Source: Saccopteryx bilineata (taxonomy: Eukaryota; Chordata; Mammalia; Chiroptera; Emballonuridae). From it: DNA of 64,000 nt. The DNA lies in contig NC_089492.1 in assembly GCF_036850765.1 (NCBI RefSeq), forward strand, positions 291,608,590 through 291,672,589, read 5' to 3'. The notes under the pieces are model-generated. The model saw only the letters and a program-made list of their open reading frames with translations, was not told the origin of the DNA and did not search any database. Below, one piece after another: positions 11,173 through 20,911 of the stretch. Within the stretch, counting starts at the first letter, position 1; each line of letters opens with the position of its first letter. Both the position numbers and the translations under genes were made by a program.

Positions 11173-11181
11173 ATCAATCTT
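11173..11181. repeat. SINE target-site duplication, left copy
   Basis: ATCAATCTT here is repeated exactly at 11455-11463, on the other side of the VES SINE. Confidence 0.75.
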
Positions 11182-11454
11182 TTTTTTTCTTTTCTTCAAT
11201 TTTCTATTAGTTTAAGAAGAGAGAGAGAGATGGAGGGGGAGAAAGGTGGGGAGGGACGAGAGAGTGAGAGAGAGCGAGAGAGCGAGAGAGCGTGAGAGCG
11301 AGAGAGCGAGAGAGAGAGAGAGAAGCATCAACTCATTCCACTTAGCTGTGCACTCATTGGTTGCTTCTCATACGTGCCCTGACCGGGCATCGAACCTGCT
11401 ACCTCCACACGCCGAACGACGCTCTATCCATTGGGCCACCTTGCCAGAGCCTGG
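11182..11454 (-). mobile_element. VES-type bat SINE, minus strand
   Basis: On the minus strand the head near 11454 shows a tRNA-like A box (GGCCCAATGG). A B box GGTTCGATGCC maps to 11386-11396. These are followed by CGGTCAGGGCACGTATGAG, CAACCAATGAGTGCA and a (CT/CG)-rich tail, which is GA-rich on the plus strand at about 11215-11323. This order is that of the tRNA-derived VES SINEs of bats. A 9-bp direct repeat ATCAATCTT flanks it exactly. The element is non-autonomous and depends on LINE-1 machinery. It was inserted into an AT-rich island. Confidence 0.85.
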
Positions 11455-11463
11455 ATCAATCTT
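11455..11463. repeat. SINE target-site duplication, right copy
   Basis: ATCAATCTT, identical to 11173-11181, defines the insertion boundary of the minus-strand SINE. Confidence 0.75.
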
Positions 11464-11570
11464 GTTTTTTTAATTTGAAAAAAATTATAACTTCAAATTT
11501 TTTCTTGAGGGAAGAATTACAAAGTAAAACTCAACAATGACAAGAAACGTTCAAAATAGCAGGGAAAGGG
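11464..11570. promoter_or_regulatory. AT-rich island, right part after the SINE
   Basis: TTTAATTTGAAAAAAATTAT, CTTCAAATTTTTTCTTGAGG and ACTCAACAATGACAAG continue the AT-rich composition of 10805-11172. The two parts were probably contiguous before the SINE insertion. Confidence 0.35.
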
Positions 11571-12577
11571 AGGCTTGCTTTTCTGTGGGTTTAAATATCC
11601 AAATACCGTAGGAAGATTATCCAGAGAAAGAACAGTTGAGAACGGCAAGGCAAGGCGAAGGCCAAAGGGTACAGAGATCGCTATAGAATGTTCTAGGGGG
11701 GAAGGGCATGGCCCCTGCTGCCCAGCAGGACTGGGAACAAGCTTCCTCTCCTTTGTGCTGCATCAGAAAAGATGAACCCCCCCCCCGGGGGGGGAGAGCA
11801 AGGTCTCCGCGCATCCAACAAATCCAGAAAAATGGCTGGAAAGGCGCCAACATGGACATTCCCATGGTTTTGCACAAGGGAAGACCCACTGGAGTGGCCC
11901 AGATATGGAAGGAGTGAGGGGCAGACCCGTCGTGCAGGAAAACAAGGCAAATGGCTCAGGACAGGACGGTGTAATCTGTGTATAATGAGCTCAGGAAAAT
12001 TCACCAGCTAAAAGAGCAGAGGAGGGGATGGTGACGATGAACACGAGCAACAGCCTTCCCGACGTCCCAAACCGGTCGCACTGAGGGGTAGCAACCAGCA
12101 GCCATGAAGAGGCGTTGTGGCGGGACCAACCCACCAGTCGGTGTGTTTGAGTTTTGCGTGTGGTTTGCAGAGGACACGTGGAGATATGGGACATGAACTT
12201 GGGTTTAGAATGACGACCCGTGGCTCCAGGAGAGCCCAGCGGCCCAAAGGCGCAGGGGATGCCATCCCTGCTGGCTTCTAACTGAAATGTGGGGACTCTG
12301 GGACCAGGCATACAGTCTGGGATGTGCAGGGAACGGTTAGCTGTGGGCGCATCTTTGGGGTCTCTAACATCTTTCTTCAAATTGTCTTGTAAAAACATTT
12401 GGCCAAAGCAAGTCCTGTGTATGAGGAGAGAGCCCCCTACTCCGGCCTTACAGGCTTCTACAGCCTTCCCTGTTCCGTGCACTTGAGCTCAGACACCCAA
12501 GGTCCTGGAGGGAGAGAAGTGGGTGTGACCTTCCCAGAGCCGGATGGGGTGTGGGCTTCTCAGAGCTCTAGGGTGCA
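11571..12577. other. mixed-composition non-coding stretch
   Basis: No gene was recognised. A C10G8 palindrome lies at 11777-11794. Composition is more balanced than in the neighbouring GC-rich DNA, and short chance open frames exist on both strands. Confidence 0.5.
11777..11794. repeat. C10G8 homopolymer palindrome
   Basis: Ten C (11777-11786) are followed directly by eight G (11787-11794). The tract is self-complementary and can fold back or form G4/i-motif structures. It is also a typical place for sequencing or consensus errors. Confidence 0.85.
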
Positions 12578-13355
12578 CCTTCCTTCCTTCCTTCCTTCCT
12601 TCCTTCCTTCCTTCCTTCCTTCCTTCCTTCCTTCCTTCTTCCCTCCCTCCCTCCCTCTCTCCCTCCCTCCCTCCCTTCCTTCCTTCCTTCCTTCCTTTCT
12701 TCCTTCTTTCCTTTCCTCCTCCCTCCCTCCCTCCCACCCTCCCTCCCTTCCTTAATTTCTTTCTTTTTTCCTTCCTTCCTTCCTTCCTTCCTTCCTTCCT
12801 TCCTTCCTTCCTTCCTTCTTCCCTCCCTCCCTCTCTCCCTCCCTCCCTCCCTTCCTTAATTTCTTTCTTTTTTCCTTCCTTCCTTCCTTCCTTCTTCCCT
12901 CCCTCTCTCCCTCCCTCCCTCCCTTCCTTCCTTCCTTCCTTCCTTCCTTCCTTCCTTCCTTCCTTCTTTCCTTTCCTCCTCCCTCCCTCCCTCCCACCCT
13001 CCCTTCCTTAATTTCTTTCTTTTTTCCTTCCTTCCTTCCTTCCTTCTTCCCTCCCTCCCTCTCTCCCTCCCTCCCTCCCTCCCTCCCTTCCTTCCTTCCT
13101 TCCTTCTTTCTTTCCTCCTCCCACCCTCCCTCCCTTCCTTAATTTCTTTTTTTCCTTCCTTCCTTCCTTCCTTCTTCCCTCCCTCCCTCTCTTCCTCCCT
13201 CCCTCCCTTCCTTCCTTCCTTCCTTCCTTCCTTCTTTCCTTTCCTCCTCCCTCCCTCCCTCCCACCCTCCCTCCCTTCCTTAATTTCTTTCTTTTTTCCT
13301 TCCTTCCTTCCTTCCTTCCTTCCTTCCTTCCTTCCTTCCTTCCTTCCTTCCCTCC
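12578..13355. repeat. TTCC/TCCC polypyrimidine array with higher-order units
   Basis: This 778-bp pure or nearly pure pyrimidine strand consists of TTCC runs, TCCC runs and short TCTC links. A distinctive CTTAATTTCTTTC-like punctuation recurs at 12751, 12855, 13007, 13138 and 13279. The larger unit is therefore about 104-152 bp long, and several units share a CTTTCCTTTCCTCCTCCC segment. The long open frames here (repeats of SFLP or GRKE) are artefacts of the 4-bp period. Confidence 0.95.
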
Positions 13356-14989
13356 GCAGACCCGCTTTTCTTGTTTCTCTTTAACTGTTTTCTGTAGAAC
13401 AAACTCATCATCCCACAAAGAGAACACTGCCAATAACTACAGCGTATGTGATTCATTATGTAAGATGCGTTGTATGTCACAGGATAGATGATACATACAC
13501 ATTTATATTATGCATCACATGTGCGTGCACATGCCCCTACACACACATGCAACCGGAGAGAGGAACAGAACAGAACGAGAGAGAGAATCTGCCGCATTGG
13601 GGCAGGAGAAGTCTAAACCTAGTCCTGCCTTCTCTTCTGGGAGGTTCCGCTCTAAAGGATTTGGGATTCAGTGGCTGAGCAATGTACCCCTCAGCCAGTG
13701 GCATGAACACCCCAGGGGCTCCCACAGTAACCAGAAAGAGACTGCCACCTAGACCACGGGGCTCCAACAGGTCCTGACCTGAACATGGGCATCAGGAGAG
13801 GTCCACATGGGTTTCAACGCACAGGTGCTCTGCTCCTGCCTGTCTGAGTGTGCTGTGTGCGTGCACAGGGTGAAGCTGTACATGCACACACCTGCATGCA
13901 CACATATGCACATGCATGTGAGCACACAAACACATATGCACACACGTATTCACACATCCCAGCTTCTCTCCTGGCCGCCCCATCAGGGGAACCCACCATG
14001 GGGGGGGGGGAGAAAATGGGCAGCAGTGAAGACCCCCCCCACCAGCCTCCCATCCCATGTCACATGCTCCTCCCACTGTCCAGACATGGACACCAAGGCT
14101 GGCAGCAATGGCGGTGGCCATTCCCTTGGGGACACAAGCCGGGGCAAGCAGACCCCAGGTCACAGCAGGGGCACTCGCTGGGCTGTAGACAGACGAGGTG
14201 TTCATGTGCACAGGCCCTGCCCGCAGAGCCCAGGAAGACCGCCTGATGAGTGGTGTTGTCACTGACAGCAGGTGGGAGAGGCAGAGAAGCCCCCATGAGG
14301 CCAGGGGTGACCATCCTCAGCCCAGAGAGGTGATGCTGGTCAGCCAAGGGGCCAGGAGCACAGGGTGGAGCCACCTCAAGACGAAATCATTCAGTCATCC
14401 GAACCACATGATGATGCCACCCAGGTGTCCTGTTGGGGGAGGGACCCTGTTCATTCATGTCCTTGTGAGCAGGGATTGGCCACGTACTAAGGGTCCCATA
14501 TGCCTGGGGACAAGCACCAGTCCGGGGGGTCACACCCAGAGGTGAGAGGTGCTAGGACAGGAACCAGCCTGTCTCCTATGCCTACCTGGGTCCCCATACG
14601 CAGGTATACACATACACACATGCACGGGCACGTGTAATGCCGGGTGTTTAACTGTCCCCCACACTGAACCCACGTGTTTCAAATACAGTGACCCCGTGCC
14701 ATCTGCCAGGAAGCTTCCTTTCAGAACTCATCCACCCCACACTGTGCCCCAGTTCCCTGCAGGTTTCTGAGCCAGACTCCCCAGGCCTGAGCCTGCAGCC
14801 ACCAATGAGCGAGAGACTGTCCCCAAGGCAGGGGGGGGGGCACCGAGCCCTGGTCGATGGAGCTCTTTCTTGATGTCGATACACTGTGGTTTTCATTTCC
14901 CAAACCTGTGCATGTGGCCCCGTGATCAGAGAAAAGAAGGAAAGAAGCTCCCCACGAACCAGGAATCCCAGTGGATGTCGTAACCCAGG
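13356..14989. other. GC-moderate non-coding stretch with CA/TG-rich patches
   Basis: No gene was recognised. Purine/pyrimidine-alternating patches occur at about 13490-13555 and 13855-13965. A G11 run (14000-14010) is followed by a C8 run (14033-14040). Open frames on both strands overlap and resemble nothing known. Confidence 0.5.
13855..13965. repeat. degenerate CA/TG and CATG-rich patch
   Basis: Repeated ATGCACACA, CACATATGCAC and ATGCATGTG words give alternating purine/pyrimidine sequence that could adopt Z-DNA. It is a decayed (CA)n-type microsatellite. Confidence 0.6.
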
Positions 14990-15155
14990 ATCGAGAGCAG
15001 GAAATGGCGACCCTGCCCATCACAGCTGACGGTTTCACCTCCCCTTTTCTAAAGCTCATTCGCCTGGCACCACGCAGAATATTCGCGGAAGACAGATCGG
15101 CTCTTCCTGACACTTTTAAACACTCAGAACTGTCTCAGATGAAACTGGGGCTGAC
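14990..15155. promoter_or_regulatory. putative conserved element
   Basis: CACAGCTGACGGTTTCACC (E-box CAGCTG), CTAAAGCTCATTCGCC, GAATATTCGCGGAAG and CACTTTTAAACACTC occur in 150 bp with several retained CpGs. Support is weaker than for the AT-rich islands. Confidence 0.3.
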
Positions 15156-15849
15156 CCCTCAGTGTTAGGGCTGACCAGGGGAGACAGGGGTTTGCATCAA
15201 GCACTGTCTGAAGTGAACAGAAACTCGTCGGCCCTTTTCTCAAGAATTGACGATTTAGGCAGGAAGCCGGGGCAGATGGTCACAGATGCCAGCAGCCTCC
15301 TGGTCAAGGCCACAGCCAGAGCCCGACCCTCTCCTCGGAGCCCCCTCCCCCTGCGACCCCTGGTGAGCAGCCAGGGCCCAGGGGCCTCCCCAAACCAGGG
15401 CTGGTCGCTAGCCTGCTTCCCTACTGCTTCCCCACTCACACGAGGCAAACCCGCCTCCACCCAGTGGGACCTAGTCCAGGGCAGCTGGCAGACCCAGGTC
15501 CTATGGCCAGTCCTCTGCCCTGCAGAGACGGGGCAGCGCAGGCAACACGGAGGGAGCCCAGGCGGCCCGAGCATCCGTATCATTTTACAGGCAAAATGGA
15601 TCTGTGTAGCAGTGCGTTTTCAAATGAAACCAGAAACCAGGGTTCATCACTGGAGCTCGATAGAGAACCCCGCCCCACCCCACCCCCCCAGCCCCATCAC
15701 AACCCCCACCCGCCGTCGTGCCCGGGAAGCTGGGCTGCGCCGCCCTGGTAACGGGCGTCCTTCCTCTTCCAGATGTACAGACCGCGCACACGGAAGAGGA
15801 GAGACATTGGCCACACCCACCGAGTTGAGGGGTGGGGCGGTCTATCTCA
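15156..15849. other. GC-rich non-coding stretch
   Basis: No gene or repeat was recognised apart from a C-rich patch near 15670-15720. A 235-codon plus-strand open frame has no known domain. Confidence 0.45.
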
Positions 15850-16115
15850 TGGGGGCATCGTCTGGGTAAGATGATACCTGATGTAGCAAACAAGAAAAGC
15901 AAAGTTCAAGAAACCAACAAAGATCAGCTTTTTGGCAGTGCCGGCACGCCGCTGTTCCGTGTTTTGAGCTGCTGGATGCCAAATCGCAGCGGCTCCCCGT
16001 GCCAGAAACTGGGAGAGGTCAAGCGAGGATCGCAAAAAGCGCAGAGATTTGTCTCTAAAAAAGCACGGTGCTGAAATCTATTTTGAGTTTTGCAAAACAA
16101 GAGGCCGTCTGGGCC
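15850..16115. promoter_or_regulatory. putative conserved element
   Basis: AACAAGAAAAGCAAAGTTCA, CAACAAAGATCAGC (TCF/LEF-like), TTTTTGGCAGTGCCGGCA (NFI-like TTGGC-GCC), GATGCCAAATCGC, TCGCAAAAAGCGC and GAGTTTTGCAAAACAAG (a palindromic TTTTGCAAAA) lie together in a block of lower GC with retained CpGs. Confidence 0.45.
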
Positions 16116-16454
16116 TCCTTCCCTCCCTCCATCTTTTCCCTTTGACCTTTCCCTTTCCGCTGGAAAGCCGGCCTCCCTGGCCTCCTCCTCGCTGCCAGCC
16201 TACGGCTCCAGGCTCCAGCTGGGCTGAGCCGAGGTGTCAGGATAGAACCCCAGCAAGAATGGCCAGGGCCACTCACTGTCCTCGCGGGGCTGTCCCTGGG
16301 GTTCCCCAGCCTGGTCTGGCGAAGCAAACTCCCTGTCTGTCAGAACACACAGGCAAGGCCTCTGGGGTCCGTGAGCAAGCACTGGGCCTGACATTGGGGA
16401 GCTCAGGCCCTACCTCAACTTTGTGCACCAGCCACATGTGATCCAGAGTCATTC
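16116..16454. other. GC-rich non-coding stretch
   Basis: Nothing recognisable was found beyond a short pyrimidine patch near 16118-16160. Confidence 0.45.
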
Positions 16455-16600
16455 GGGACTATTCCCTGTACCTTGCTGCCTCTGTGCCTTTGCACAAGCT
16501 GTTCCCATCGTCAGAATACCCTTCCCTCCAGGGGCGCTGGAGGGCCTCACCTCCTTCCACTCCCTCCAGTAGTGTTTTCCATAAGGTGCAAGGTCCACAC
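16455..16600 (+). mobile_element. LINE-2 3'-end fragment
   Basis: The words CTTGCTGCCTCTGTGCCTTT, GCACAAGCTGTTCCC, AGAATACCCTTCCC and CCTCACCTCCTTCCACTCCC follow the order of the L2 3' end (CTGCCTCAGGGCCTTTGCAC, GCTGTTCCC, CTCACCTCCTTCAGG). The fragment is ancient, with no coding capacity. Confidence 0.7.
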
Positions 16601-17099
16601 CAGAGCCCAGGGCTGGGGCTTCCGCACCCACACCTCCAACCTTCCTTCTCCCAAAGAGCTTGAGCACCAGAGCAGGACGCTGTCCATCACCAGCATCCCT
16701 GGGCTTCCAGAACCCACCTGGGGATGTCCAAGCCAGGCCAGGTGCCGCACGGACTTGTTTCTGAAGGGGGCATGCCCATATGATCAGAAAGCCCTCTACA
16801 AAGGTGAGGCAACCGGGAGGCTGCCCGCAGGGAGCCAACCTGTCGCTCACTGAGCAGTTGCCATCAAACCCTCTGGCCTCATCATCTACATCTGTTCAAT
16901 GAGTCCACACGGAGCCAGTTCCCTAAAGCACAGGGACACAGACCCAGCCACCGAGAGCCGAGACAGGCCTGCAGAGGGGCACGCACAAGGACAGCCAGGG
17001 CCCGGCCGGGCAGACATTGTTCCCAGGCTGCCCAGGGAGAGAGGGCCTGGGGATCTGCTGCCGCCTCCGCCCGACTGTCAGAGCCGGGCCGAGGAAGGG
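16601..17099. other. GC-rich non-coding stretch
   Basis: No gene, RNA or repeat was recognised. Confidence 0.45.
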
Positions 17100-17420
17100 A
17101 AGCCACAATGGGCCCCTTTCTCCCCATGTTGATTAAGACAGTCCGGTTTGGAATATTTAAACAGTGTATATTCACAGATTGCAAGGAGGGCGAGGATGAC
17201 CTAAGGAGGCTCGCTCCCCGATCAATGAGTAATCAGATAACCGCCGCTCTCCACAAGGCTTTAAGAGAGGATCAGCCACTCAAACTCTAATTCCTCTTGC
17301 TAATTAAGCAGCCTGTTAATTGCTCTCGGGGCTCTAATGCCTGTCATTATGCCTGTAACAGCCCGTGACAGCAATGGGCCTGGGGCTCGGGGCCCACAAA
17401 GGAGCCCGGCCCTTAATGAA
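17100..17420. promoter_or_regulatory. AT-leaning island with homotypic TAAT cluster, putative enhancer
   Basis: GTTGATTAAGACAG, GGAATATTTAAACAG, CCCGATCAATGAGTAATCAG and CAAGGCTTTAAGAGAGGATC are followed by four TAAT cores at 17288, 17301, 17317 and 17335. CTGTCATTATGCCTGTAAC and CCTTAATGAAGCC come next. This is one of the clearest enhancer-like blocks in the window. Sequence composition is the only evidence. Confidence 0.55.
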
Positions 17421-19199
17421 GCCGGCAGCGCTGGGACCGCCTGACCCCGCACCATCGGCCTGGCGGAGCCTGGGCCATGCTCCGCTCCAGAGGCCACGGT
17501 GGGTTTGGCACCCCTCATGCCGGAACTCGCACGAAAACAGAACAGGGGCTGGGGGGAGGCATTCTTTCTTTAAACACACTCTGCCTGGTCCAGGGACCCG
17601 CATAATTGGTCCCTAAAACTCACAACTTCCTCCAAAACCTTTCCAAGCACCAGCCACAGTCTGTGTCGGGCCAGCTTGGGCGCCAAGCACACGTCCTGCT
17701 GAGCCAGCCCCTCTGCCCTTCGGGAGTAGCTGGGCAGCAAGGACTGGCCTGGAGGAAGCTGCCTCAGTTTCCCCCGCATGGCCTGGTGGAGATGGTGCGT
17801 ACGGCAGGTCACAGACCCCAGAGAACAACACGAGGAGACGGCACCCCTACCTATGCCTGTCTTCTCTTTCCTCCCTGCCTCGGCCTCCTGGTCAGCCAGG
17901 CCCAGCCGCCCAAGGACCTGGAGCGGACCCAGCGATTGGCCAGAGGAGGAAGTGCTCTCCCCACCAGGTGTCCTACAGGTGTGCTCACCACTGGCCTGTT
18001 TCCTTGGGCCGCTGACACGTGAGAGCTATTGGACCCGGGGCAGCCCGGCAGAACCTGCTGGCTTGGGGTTTGCAGAGCAGCATTTCCCCAGAGGGGCCGG
18101 GGGGAGCCCGTGCAGGTGGAGTCTGAGCGAGGGAGGGGAAAGGGGAAGGGCTGGCACCGAGGCCACCATTCTTGGCCAAATTGCCAGGCCCTCAGATGAA
18201 TGGGGCTTGTCAGCGGGTCCTTGTTCCCTCCGGGGTCCATCTGAGGAAAAGCTGTGAGTCCACTGGGCTCGAGGCCGAACATCGCAGCCAGTGAGGGGAA
18301 GAGACCACACCACTGAGGCTGCCTGCGAGGGGTTGAGTCACGGTGCTGCCTCGAGGCCAGGCAGAGACAGAAGCAGCCCAGGTCTGAGAACAGGACAGCC
18401 CTCCCTGTCCTTCCCTGCCCTGGGGCCTGGCAGTGTGGCCAAGGGGCCGGGCCGGGCTGGAACACAGTAGGTGGCTGGTGCTACAGCCCATGCTCCCTCT
18501 CGGCTAGAGGGCCCAGCTGGGGCTGTCGCCTCTCCTGCCCTATCTACCCACTGTCCATTACTGCTTTAGAGTAACGTTTTAGAGGTCACACGTGCAGACG
18601 GCTCCCTAGTGAAGGTCATCACCAGCCCAGCCAGGTCGACAGCCACCCAGCGAAGCCTGTAGCATCTCACAAGAAATTGCACCTCCTCCCGGGGACTCTG
18701 TGGCCAGCTCCCAGATCCCAAGCTTCTCATGGGGCCACACGTGATGCTGGGACACCCCTGCCCCTCCTTGGGAACCAAAGCATCAGAGACACAAAGTCCT
18801 GATGGGAACCCAAGGGGACAGAGCCAAACTCATCCTATGTGGGGCAAGTTGGGAGGGAAAGAATTCTACCACAGCCATCACCATGCCAGAGTCACAAAGC
18901 GACACCTCCTCCAGGAAGGCCCCATGGGCTCCATCCAGCCACTCTGCACTCATACTGGTGGTAGTGTTTTATCTCAGCATCCCCACCTCACTTGGGGGTC
19001 TCTGGACTTGACAAATGCCTAGAGACGCAATGCTCTGAACCCCCAGACAGAGAAGCTTTCTTGGGCCCCGGAACACAGCACTAGGACATCCCTGGGCCCT
19101 GGGGCTCTCGGCTCCCCGGTCTGCACGCTGGGAGGGGGTCCTGGTTTGAATTTGTGAGGCAGGGCTGGTTTTCATTCCCGGCAGCCGCCTTCCCAGAGC
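17421..19199. other. GC-rich non-coding stretch
   Basis: No gene was recognised. Open frames up to about 200 codons overlap on opposite strands and show no domain. Confidence 0.5.
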
Positions 19200-19340
19200 C
19201 CTACAGGAAGATTCAACCTGTTCAAAGTTGAAATAAAATAAAATACAACAGCATCTCTCCGCCCCTTATTAGATTAAAAATTCTGGCCAGTAAGGGAAAC
19301 CCCTAAATTTGATTTCCTTTCCTGAGCAGATTTAGTGGGG
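19200..19340. promoter_or_regulatory. AT-rich island, putative conserved element
   Basis: GTTGAAATAAAATAAAATAC, CCTTATTAGATTAAAAATTC and CCTAAATTTGATTTCC stand out from GC-rich flanks. A G-rich tract follows at about 19335-19352. Confidence 0.4.
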
Positions 19341-19955
19341 GGTGGGGGGAGAGGCAGTGGCGGCTGAGTCTGGAAGAAGGCAGGACTGTGGTATTTGTGG
19401 AGTGAAGACGGTCACTTTTTTCACTCATATAATGGTCCTTTCTTCCCCTGCAAGCACTTGAGTTTTATTTGTTCTGCCCAAATCCAAAACTCCTCCACAC
19501 ACTGCTCTGCTCAGAACTGCCCTGGGGCCCCATGCCGGCAAGGGCAAAGCTCCTCGCAGTCAGATTTGTGATAAACCTAAAGGCTGGAGCAGGGCAGCTG
19601 CTCTGGTCAGACATCTGACCCTTCCGAAGAAACCTGCAGACCTTCGGTTTTCGGGACTGGCCCCCTCTGAGGGCTCTCTCACCCCATGGCCGTATCTGAC
19701 TGTTGGGCCATGAGGCTGCACAATTATAGACAAAGGGGATTATTTGCAAAGACAGTGGGAGGGGGGGGCAGGTGTCAAGGAAACTGATAGGAAATACAGG
19801 GCGTCTCTGCATTTCCCACACTGAATGGACAGGGGCAGGCAGGCGGGCAGGTGGGCTGTCCATCCTGGCCGCCCCATGCGGCTATGGTTCGGCCTGGGCC
19901 CAGCTGGCCTCAGGCCCCCCCGACCTCTTCTGACACCGCGTGCAGGAAGGGGGCT
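19341..19955. other. GC-rich non-coding stretch
   Basis: No gene was recognised. An AT-leaning sub-block at 19710-19760 (ATTATAGACAAAGGGGATTA) may belong to a minor conserved element. Confidence 0.4.
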
Positions 19956-20140
19956 TGCACAGCTCCCTAATAGAATCCATATTCTGCCGGGTGCGCGTTT
20001 AATATAAAAGATCTGGCGATACCCACCGCCCGCACCACTCCGGCCCAACTGAAAGGCCTTTGTTCGAGGAGATTAGAGCAGGATTCGCTTTCATTTTTCA
20101 TGAGGTTTCACTCACTACATCACGGAGGGTTGCTGACGCG
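19956..20140. promoter_or_regulatory. putative conserved enhancer
   Basis: CTCCCTAATAGAATCC, GCGCGTTTAATATAAAAGAT, AAAGGCCTTTGTTCGAGG (TTTGT SOX/TCF-like), GATTAGAGCAGGATTCGC, TTTCATTTTTCATGAGG and CATCACGGAGGGTTGCTGAC occur within 180 bp with preserved CpGs. Confidence 0.45.
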
Positions 20141-20150
20141 GTGGCCGCCG

Positions 20151-20200
20151 CCCCTCCCTCTCTCCCTTCCTCCTTCCTTCCCTCCCTCCCTCCCTCCCTC
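20151..20200. repeat. short TCCC/TTCC pyrimidine tract
   Basis: About 50 bp of CCCT/TTCC runs, a small relative of the 12578-13355 array with no higher-order structure. Confidence 0.8.
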
Positions 20201-20688
20201 ATACTGCATCCCACCCAGCCCTTGAATTCCAGGGGTCTCCAGCTACCTCCAGCACACCCACAGGGTGCTGGCTGAAGGGAGGTCTGTCTAGGCCCACCGC
20301 GTGGAGCCAGGTAAGCAGGCCACTATCAGTTCCAGGCCCAGGCCTCTGTCCCTCAAGGCGGCCTGGCCGCACGGTGGTCCTACCCCGGTCCCCTAATCAG
20401 CCTGTGTTCTCCCAGACCCTGTCCCAGACAACACACATCTGGTTCTCTGCACTCCGAGGGGAGGGGGCGATGGTCATTTCTCACTGCCGCCCTTTGTCCC
20501 GCACTCCCCAGTCCTGGCCCTCTCTGCGGAACCGGCCCGCTCCGGTTGGGGAGCCTCTGGGACAGGGCTCCACCTCACTGCATTTTGTTTTAAAAGCTGA
20601 TCTTTTTTTTTTTTTTGAGGCCCTTCCTGAAAGTAGCTCCATGGTGCTTTCCTTCAGAACAGAAGGTGTTTGAAATAAAGACCTTTAA
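20201..20688. other. GC-rich non-coding stretch
   Basis: No gene was recognised. A T14 run lies near 20592-20606. Confidence 0.45.
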
Positions 20689-20719
20689 AAAAAAATTAAT
20701 AATAATAATAAGTCATATT

Positions 20720-20905
20720 GACCTGGCCGAGTAGCCCAGTTGGTCAGAACATTGACCCAATGCACCAAGGTTGTGTGGGTTTGATGCCCAGTCAGGGCAC
20801 ATGTAGGAATCAACCAATGAACGCATGAATGGGTAAAACAACAAATTAATGTTTCTATCTCTCCCTTTCTCTCTCTCTAAAATCAATCAATTAAAAAAAA
20901 TTAAC
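20720..20905 (+). mobile_element. VES-type bat SINE, plus strand
   Basis: GACCTGGCCGAGTAGCCCAG starts a tRNA-like head with an A-box-like TAGCCCAGTTGG and a B-box-like GGTTTGATGCC (20778-20788). CAGTCAGGGCACATGTAGG, ATCAACCAATGAACGC, the TTTCTATCTCTCCC module and a terminal AAAATCAATCAATTAAAA follow. This is the VES order. AGTCAT occurs on both sides (20711-20716 and 20906-20911), a probable though imperfect target-site duplication. An (AAT)n tract lies just upstream. Confidence 0.85.
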
Positions 20906-20911
20906 AGTCAT

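Noticed and set aside
12489..13480. Long open frames on both strands through the TTCC array
   Set aside because: A 4-bp repeat without stop codons is open in every frame. The SFLP and GRKE repeats are artefacts.
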